From Thermoproteota archaeon (GTDB taxonomy: Archaea > Korarchaeota > Korarchaeia > Korarchaeales > Korarchaeaceae), in NCBI GenBank assembly GCA_021158805.1, contig JAGGTZ010000027.1, forward strand, positions 1-10,420: DNA of 10,420 nucleotides, written 5' to 3'. A model generated the notes under the pieces. That model did not search any database and was not told where the DNA came from. It saw only the letters and a program-made list of their open reading frames with translations. Made by a program: the position numbers and the translations under genes. Every line of letters starts with the position of its first letter. Within the stretch, counting starts at the first letter, position 1. Shown here piece after piece: positions 6,458 to 10,420 of this stretch.

Positions 6458-7537
6458 ATGCAGGATATTATAAATATAATTTTCAACCCTCTAGTCCTGA
6501 ATATCCTCGTGAATATGGCTATTTTCCTGATAGTTACGCTAAGCCTTAACTTAGAAGTTGGATTTGCCGGGATACCGCAGTTCGGTAGGATGCTTGCAGT
6601 GGTAGTAGGTGCCATAGGTGCTGGAGCCATAGCTGGCAGGTTCATGGCCTTCTACTATGGATTACCTTGGGGAGACGAGTATGTAGATGAGACCCTAAAT
6701 TTTAAAATAGTCAGCCAGATAAACGACCACTTGGTAAATTCTCCGTTTCAATCTATAATGATGCTCATAATAGCCTTAGCAATTGCTGCGGCCCTAGGAG
6801 GGATAATAGGATATCTGGCCTCCTACCCAGCAATAAGGTTGAGAGAGGCCTACTTGGGTATAACCCTCTTGGCCTTCGCAGATGCAGCTCAAACAATAGG
6901 AAAGTACTACGATCCGCTGGCTGGAGGAACTGAGGGCATCGTGGTCCCTGATGTCTTTAGATTTATAGGAACCGGACAAATAAGGTTCCTTGGAAGCACC
7001 CTCATAATATTCTTCATAGGATTCCTAGTGTACCTTTTCCTACAGAGCCTTGCTAGATCGCCCTTTGGAAGGGCCCTTAGGGCTATGAGGGATCAGGAAC
7101 TGGCAGCCAAGGTGTACGGTAAGGATATAGTGAAGTTGAGGGCCCAAGCCCTAATAATAGGGGGAGCAATCGCTGCCATAGGAGGAGCTTTATGGACCTT
7201 GTACACCGGAAGCTTCAAGGCCCTTACGTACAACAGAGTGACATGGACATTCTGGCCTTGGGCGTTCATGATGCTAGGTGGTACAGGGAATAATCTGGGC
7301 ATAGTATTAGGTACGCTTGTATTTTCTACCGTCAGGAGCCTGATATATGCTTATAAGACTGAGCTTACCACTTACATACCAATCAACCCCAACTGGTTAG
7401 AGTACTTGTTGATAGGTCTTGTAATAATTCTCATAGCGATGTTTAGGCCACAGGGAATACTCCCTGAGAAACCGGAACTTCCAATACCCAAGAAGAAAAT
7501 AGAGAGCATAAAAGCCTCTCTCTCAAAAGGGGGTTAA
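6458..7537 (+). CDS. livM: branched-chain amino acid ABC transporter permease LivM
   Basis: Second membrane permease of the importer, 359 residues. The LivM hallmark near the N-terminus reads LSLNLEVGFAGIPQFG (28-43; family LGLNL..GYAG..S.G). LREAYLGITLLAFAD (128-142) and the glycine-rich GGTEGIVVP (156-164) are conserved blocks. The ATPase-coupling loop is SPFGRALRAMRDQELAAKVYGKD (201-223). The tail has GGTGNNLGIVLG (274-285) and FRPQGILPEKP (329-339), as usual for the family, then a Lys-rich cytoplasmic end. A hydrophilic segment of about 35 residues (64-98) between early helices is longer than in typical bacterial LivM. ATG 6458 has GGAGGTGG 5 nt upstream, and the gene begins 11 nt after the livH stop, so both are one operon ending at the hairpin over 7530-7554. 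Confidence 0.94.
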   Translation: MQDIINIIFNPLVLNILVNMAIFLIVTLSLNLEVGFAGIPQFGRMLAVVVGAIGAGAIAGRFMAFYYGLPWGDEYVDETLNFKIVSQINDHLVNSPFQSIMMLIIALAIAAALGGIIGYLASYPAIRLREAYLGITLLAFADAAQTIGKYYDPLAGGTEGIVVPDVFRFIGTGQIRFLGSTLIIFFIGFLVYLFLQSLARSPFGRALRAMRDQELAAKVYGKDIVKLRAQALIIGGAIAAIGGALWTLYTGSFKALTYNRVTWTFWPWAFMMLGGTGNNLGIVLGTLVFSTVRSLIYAYKTELTTYIPINPNWLEYLLIGLVIILIAMFRPQGILPEKPELPIPKKKIESIKASLSKGG

Positions 7538-7562
7538 CCGGTCAAACTAACCCCTACTTTTT
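7530..7562. terminator. bidirectional terminator overlapping two convergent stop codons
   Basis: GGGGTTA (7530-7536) and TAACCCC (7548-7554) form a 7-bp stem with an 11-nt loop. On the plus strand it is followed by TACTTTTT (7555-7562), ending livHM; on the minus strand it is followed by C and then TTTT (7525-7528), ending the PgsCB-like operon. The TAA stop of livM and the TAG stop of the PgsB-like gene, separated by 9 nt, both overlap the stem bases. Confidence 0.6.
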
Positions 7563-8602
7563 AGATTTACTTCAAGCGGCAACTCTCCATATACCAGTGG
7601 AATCCCCTTAACTCCTAGCATCTCCAAAAGGCATCGTATGAACTTACCACCTCTGCTTCCTGTTAGGAACGCCGGTATGCCCCTCTCCCTCATAATTTCA
7701 AGAGCTTTACTAGCGCCTTCACATGAATCCGGTAGGGAGATGCCATTTGTCTTCTTGGCGAACATGTCCGACCAATCTCCAGATACGATAACACTGTTAT
7801 AGTCAACCCATCTCTCCCTTATCATCTTGAGGAAGGCCCATGTCCTCCCCGGCCTATCTCTCCTTAACTGGAGGATTATTAGCGGCACTCCTCCCAACCA
7901 CCTTAATACTAGAGAGGCGCTATTAGGATCGTTGATCTTAGAGCCATCATAAAATACTAATCCTCTTGTCTCCTTCCACCTTAGCTCGCTCTCTATTTTT
8001 CTCAAGTACATCCATACATCAATTCCTGAGAAACCGTATCTCCTCAATAGATAGTCCCCTAACACCGGAATTTCTGATCCTGGAAGTTCAGGCTTTGGGG
8101 AATAAACTACATCGAATTCATAGTAACCCTTCTTTAGGATCTGATTGATACGCTCATCAGTCTCGCCACTCAAAAGTAACCTTACATCTTTAGTTATGGT
8201 GGAGGATATGGCGCTAGCTATCTTCTCCCTGGTCTTCCCTAGGTTCTCCACATGATCTAACCTAATGTTGGTGAGTACAACGGTCTGAGGTCTTAGGAAT
8301 ACCTCGTGAAAAACTTTCATAGTGTATACGGATATCCCTTGGTTCTCCATTATACAGTAATCAAGCTTCCCAATATTTGTCGGTATTACATTCTCATAGA
8401 GCTTCGCAGGGCCCTTTCTCTTCATGAGAATGGTGCTCTTATTAATGAACATGAGGGGAAGCGTACCAGTTATCTTACATAGGACCCCTTTATTCTTACC
8501 AACAATTTCACTATAGACCAGGAATGCTAAACTTGTCTTTCCTCTCGTTCCTGAGATAGAGATCCTGTTAGGAATGACTCTCCAAGGTAACTCTCCCTTC
8601 AA
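7547..8602 (-). CDS. PgsB/CapB-like poly-gamma-glutamate synthase ligase subunit (Mur-ligase family)
   Basis: ATP-dependent amide ligase resembling PgsB/CapB, which activates the glutamate carboxylate and, with PgsC, extends poly-gamma-glutamate at the membrane. By eye it follows Bacillus PgsB in order: the P-loop ISISGTRGKTS (14-24; PgsB VNVNGIRGKST), CKITGTLP (42-49; GKTTGTDA), KRKGP (61-65), acidic E86 in CIMENQGIS (SECMAVN), TNIRLDHVENLG (111-122; NVLEDHMDVMG), INDPNSAS (223-230; ANDASST), QLRRDRPGRT (245-254; NCRADRVDRT) and LTGSRGGKF (313-321; GVGNIHGA). The 351 residues are shorter than the 393 of B. subtilis PgsB, and the N-terminal membrane helix is absent. The start is TTG 8602, one base after the stop of the PgsC-like gene, implying translational coupling. 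MurE- or folylpolyglutamate synthase-type ligases share the P-loop, but the KITGT and RxDRxxRT blocks and the PgsC partner favour PgsB. The substrate is not proven. Confidence 0.78.
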   Translation of the reverse strand: MKGELPWRVIPNRISISGTRGKTSLAFLVYSEIVGKNKGVLCKITGTLPLMFINKSTILMKRKGPAKLYENVIPTNIGKLDYCIMENQGISVYTMKVFHEVFLRPQTVVLTNIRLDHVENLGKTREKIASAISSTITKDVRLLLSGETDERINQILKKGYYEFDVVYSPKPELPGSEIPVLGDYLLRRYGFSGIDVWMYLRKIESELRWKETRGLVFYDGSKINDPNSASLVLRWLGGVPLIILQLRRDRPGRTWAFLKMIRERWVDYNSVIVSGDWSDMFAKKTNGISLPDSCEGASKALEIMRERGIPAFLTGSRGGKFIRCLLEMLGVKGIPLVYGELPLEVNLKSRG

Positions 8603-8603
8603 T

Positions 8604-9050
8604 TCAAACCACTCTTAGGATGTTGACTAAGATGAACAAAGAGGTCACATGTAAAGTAAAAAATATTGCCGAAAGTATGGCGGTTCTAACTCTGTTTCTA
8701 GAGGAATGTACATCATATGCAAACAGACCGGGCAAGGTTGATAGCAGTAGTACCTCCTCATTGATGGACGTATACAGCGTTATGAAAATAACTAGCATGC
8801 TAATGATGTTGTAAATGAAAAATTGCCTTAAGCCGTAGAAAAGGAGATATCTATAGAATATTTCCCCGAGTAGAGCAGATACTAAGATACCTACGATGAT
8901 TGCGTAAAGGATTTCTATCCTTAAATAAACATAGGGAGCCAGTAGTGGTACTGAGATTGAAATAGGCCTATAGCCAACCCTCTCATAAAGCATCCAGATG
9001 ATGACAAGACCCACTACTGAGGATAAATAGGCTAACGTTTGTATACTCAT
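8604..9050 (-). CDS. PgsC/CapC-like small membrane protein
   Basis: Small integral membrane protein (148 residues from ATG 9050; 149 if GTG 9053 is used). B. subtilis PgsC, the membrane partner of PgsB in poly-gamma-glutamate synthesis, has the same size. About four to five hydrophobic segments lie near 5-22, 30-42, 46-62, 79-95 and 124-145. Marks shared by eye with PgsC are RVGYRPISISVP (24-35; KTGIVPAGLVVP), LLFYGLRQF (69-77; MILYGRRKF) and LPGLFAYD (106-113; VPGLIANT), in the right order and spacing. Sequence identity is low, so the call leans on the adjacent PgsB-like gene. No ribosome site with normal spacing precedes the start; a TATA-like box about 26 nt upstream suggests a leaderless mRNA. 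It is first in a two-gene operon; no PgsA/CapA gene is visible here. Confidence 0.66.
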   Translation of the reverse strand: MSIQTLAYLSSVVGLVIIWMLYERVGYRPISISVPLLAPYVYLRIEILYAIIVGILVSALLGEIFYRYLLFYGLRQFFIYNIISMLVIFITLYTSINEEVLLLSTLPGLFAYDVHSSRNRVRTAILSAIFFTLHVTSLFILVNILRVV

Positions 9051-9070
9051 CACCCTCTGGAGCCCCCCGA

Positions 9071-9078
9071 ATACTTAA
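9071..9078 (-). promoter_or_regulatory. TATA box of the pgsCB-like operon (leaderless)
   Basis: The minus strand reads TTAAGTAT. Its centre is about 25 nt from position 9050, so the mRNA would begin at or within a few bases of the start codon. This agrees with the lack of a spaced ribosome site. Confidence 0.5.
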
Positions 9079-9128
9079 TGATCTTGTCAAATGGCGAACA
9101 TCGAATCTCTCTGTTAAAGGACTTAATG

Positions 9129-9140
9129 TTTAATAATATT
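9129..9140 (+). promoter_or_regulatory. TATA box of glutamate dehydrogenase
   Basis: TTTAATAATATT is a strong AT-rich archaeal box. A start about 26 nt downstream (near 9159) leaves a leader of about 21 nt carrying GGGGG (9169-9173) before ATG 9180. It shares the 126-bp region 9054-9179 with the divergent PgsC-like promoter; the 8-mer ACTTAATG occurs at both (9073-9080 and 9121-9128). Confidence 0.55.
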
Positions 9141-9179
9141 CAAATACCCTAACGCTCGACCCTCCATAGGGGGATGCAT

Positions 9180-10420
9180 ATGTCAGCTCAGCTCAATCCA
9201 TGGGAAGTTGCTCTTAAGCAGCTAGATAGAGCTGCTAAGGTTATGAATCTCGATCCCGGACTTCATGCGATGTTAGCGCAGCCCAAGAGAATATTAGAGG
9301 TCCAACTCCCTGTCCGAATGGATGACGGGAGTATAAAGGTCTTCACTGGGTGGAGGGTGCAGCACAACGATGCAAGAGGTCCATGCAAGGGCGGTATAAG
9401 GTATCACCCCAATACCGATGTAGATGAGGTCAAAGCCCTTGCTATGTGGATGACTTGGAAAACAGCGGTTGTCGATATACCCTATGGTGGCGCTAAGGGC
9501 GGTATAAGGGTAGATCCCCACAAGCTAAGCCTTAATGAGTTAGAGAGGCTCACAAGAAGATACGCCTACGCTATAGCCCCAATAATAGGTATTAATGTAG
9601 ATATACCTGCTCCCGATGTATACACTTCTCCGAGAGAAATGGCTTGGATAATGGACACCTACAGCATGCTGAAGGGCTACCCTGAGCCTGGTATAATAAC
9701 GGGTAAGCCCTTAGAGATCGGAGGTAGTGAGGGCAGGAACGAGGCTACTGCTAGGGGTCTGCAGTATACTGTAGAGGAGGCATTGAAGGTACTCAACATA
9801 GATCCCAAGGATGCTACCGTTGCAATCCAAGGTTATGGTAACGCAGGCTACTTCTCAGCAAAGTTCATGCATGAACTTGGAATGAAAGTAGTGGCGGTTA
9901 GTGATACGAGGGGAGCTATCTACAATCCAGATGGTCTTGATCCAGAGGCAGTCCTTGAGCACAAGAAGAAGACCGGTAGTGTGAAGGACTTCCCAGGGTC
10001 TACTCCACTAGCTGCCGACCCGGCTGAGGGTAACAGGAAGCTTCTCGAACTCGAGGTAGATGTACTCATACCTGCTGCCATAGAGAATGTAATAACGAAG
10101 GACAATGCAGATAACATAAAGGCCAAGCTTATAGCTGAAGCAGCTAATGGGCCCACCACACCTGAGGCTGACGAGATACTCCACCAGAAGGGAGTCTTAG
10201 TGATACCAGACATCCTGGCCAACGCTGGAGGGGTGACGGTTAGCTACTTCGAGTGGGTCCAGGCTAGGACTAGAGAGTGGTGGGATGTAGACACCGTAAG
10301 GCAGAAGCTGAGGGCCAAGATGACCAAAGCATTCAGGGATGTCTACGACAAGCACAAGGAAATGAACATAGATATGAGGACTGCTGCTATGGTACTAGCC
10401 ATAAGTAGGGTGGCTAGAGC
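9180..10420 (+). CDS. gdhA: glutamate dehydrogenase (NAD(P)), C-terminus cut by window edge
   Basis: Catalyses reversible conversion of L-glutamate to 2-oxoglutarate plus ammonia, in the cytoplasm as a hexamer. 413 codons are present; hyperthermophile enzymes are about 415-425 residues, so only the last few are missing. The substrate-binding motif [11 protein letters not shown] is at 67-77 (K70), the catalytic lysine K106 in PYGGAKGG, and catalytic Asp D146 in PAPDVYT. The cofactor domain carries GYGNAG at 218-223, with D242 in VAVSDTRG at the end of the second strand, and later [13 protein letters not shown] (319-331) and [18 protein letters not shown] (342-359). I chose ATG 9180 because GGGGG lies 6 nt upstream; an in-frame ATG at 9174 would abut it. 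Coenzyme preference cannot be read safely. Diverges from the PgsCB-like operon, for which it could provide glutamate. Confidence 0.96.
   Translation, partial: MSAQLNPWEVALKQLDRAAKVMNLDPGLHAMLAQPKRILEVQLPVRMDDGSIKVFTGWRVQHNDARGPCKGGIRYHPNTDVDEVKALAMWMTWKTAVVDIPYGGAKGGIRVDPHKLSLNELERLTRRYAYAIAPIIGINVDIPAPDVYTSPREMAWIMDTYSMLKGYPEPGIITGKPLEIGGSEGRNEATARGLQYTVEEALKVLNIDPKDATVAIQGYGNAGYFSAKFMHELGMKVVAVSDTRGAIYNPDGLDPEAVLEHKKKTGSVKDFPGSTPLAADPAEGNRKLLELEVDVLIPAAIENVITKDNADNIKAKLIAEAANGPTTPEADEILHQKGVLVIPDILANAGGVTVSYFEWVQARTREWWDVDTVRQKLRAKMTKAFRDVYDKHKEMNIDMRTAAMVLAISRVAR

Noticed and set aside
7547..8602. Identity as MurE-type muramyl ligase or folylpolyglutamate synthase
   Set aside because: The P-loop and DH motifs are shared, but the KITGT and RxDRxxRT blocks and the adjacent PgsC-like membrane protein fit PgsB better; no peptidoglycan or folate genes are nearby.
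1..10420. CRISPR array, tRNA/rRNA genes, insertion sequences or prophage
   Set aside because: No regularly spaced repeats beyond the two LivK units, no cloverleaf or rRNA-like sequence, no transposase-like frame, and codon use looks even across the window.

Overview
The window looks like chromosomal DNA from a hyperthermophilic or thermophilic archaeon, probably of the TACK/Thermoproteota-Korarchaeota side. The signs are heavy use of ATA (Ile) and AGG/AGA (Arg) codons, TTG and GTG starts, GGTG/GGAGG-type ribosome sites, AT-rich TATA boxes about 25 nt before start regions, at least one probably leaderless gene, and a hexameric-type glutamate dehydrogenase of the archaeal kind. The lineage cannot be fixed from sequence reading alone.

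Layout, left to right. A NAD-dependent sugar-nucleotide epimerase (minus strand, cut by the left edge) lies downstream of a class III PLP aminotransferase (minus), with a hairpin plus T-run between them. Then comes a complete branched-chain/polar amino acid ABC importer split into two divergent arms: ATPases livF and livG and the binding protein livK on the minus strand, and permeases livH and livM on the plus strand. The arms are separated by a 330-bp region that carries both promoters. After livM, a hairpin overlapping two convergent stop codons closes the transcription units on both sides. Next is a minus-strand pair resembling poly-gamma-glutamate synthase subunits PgsC (small membrane protein) and PgsB (MurE-like amide ligase). 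A 126-bp divergent promoter region separates this pair from glutamate dehydrogenase (plus strand, cut by the right edge about 10 residues before its expected end).

Taken together, this is an amino-acid economy island: LivFGKHM brings amino acids in, the aminotransferase and glutamate dehydrogenase interconvert amino groups and glutamate, and the PgsBC-like pair could polymerise glutamate or another amino acid at the membrane. The PgsBC-like pair beside glutamate dehydrogenase is the most interesting item. It is short, has no visible PgsA/CapA partner here, and lacks the N-terminal membrane anchor of Bacillus PgsB. The sequence supports the family similarity; the polymer, its substrate and its use are inference.

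No tRNA, rRNA, CRISPR array or insertion sequence was seen.
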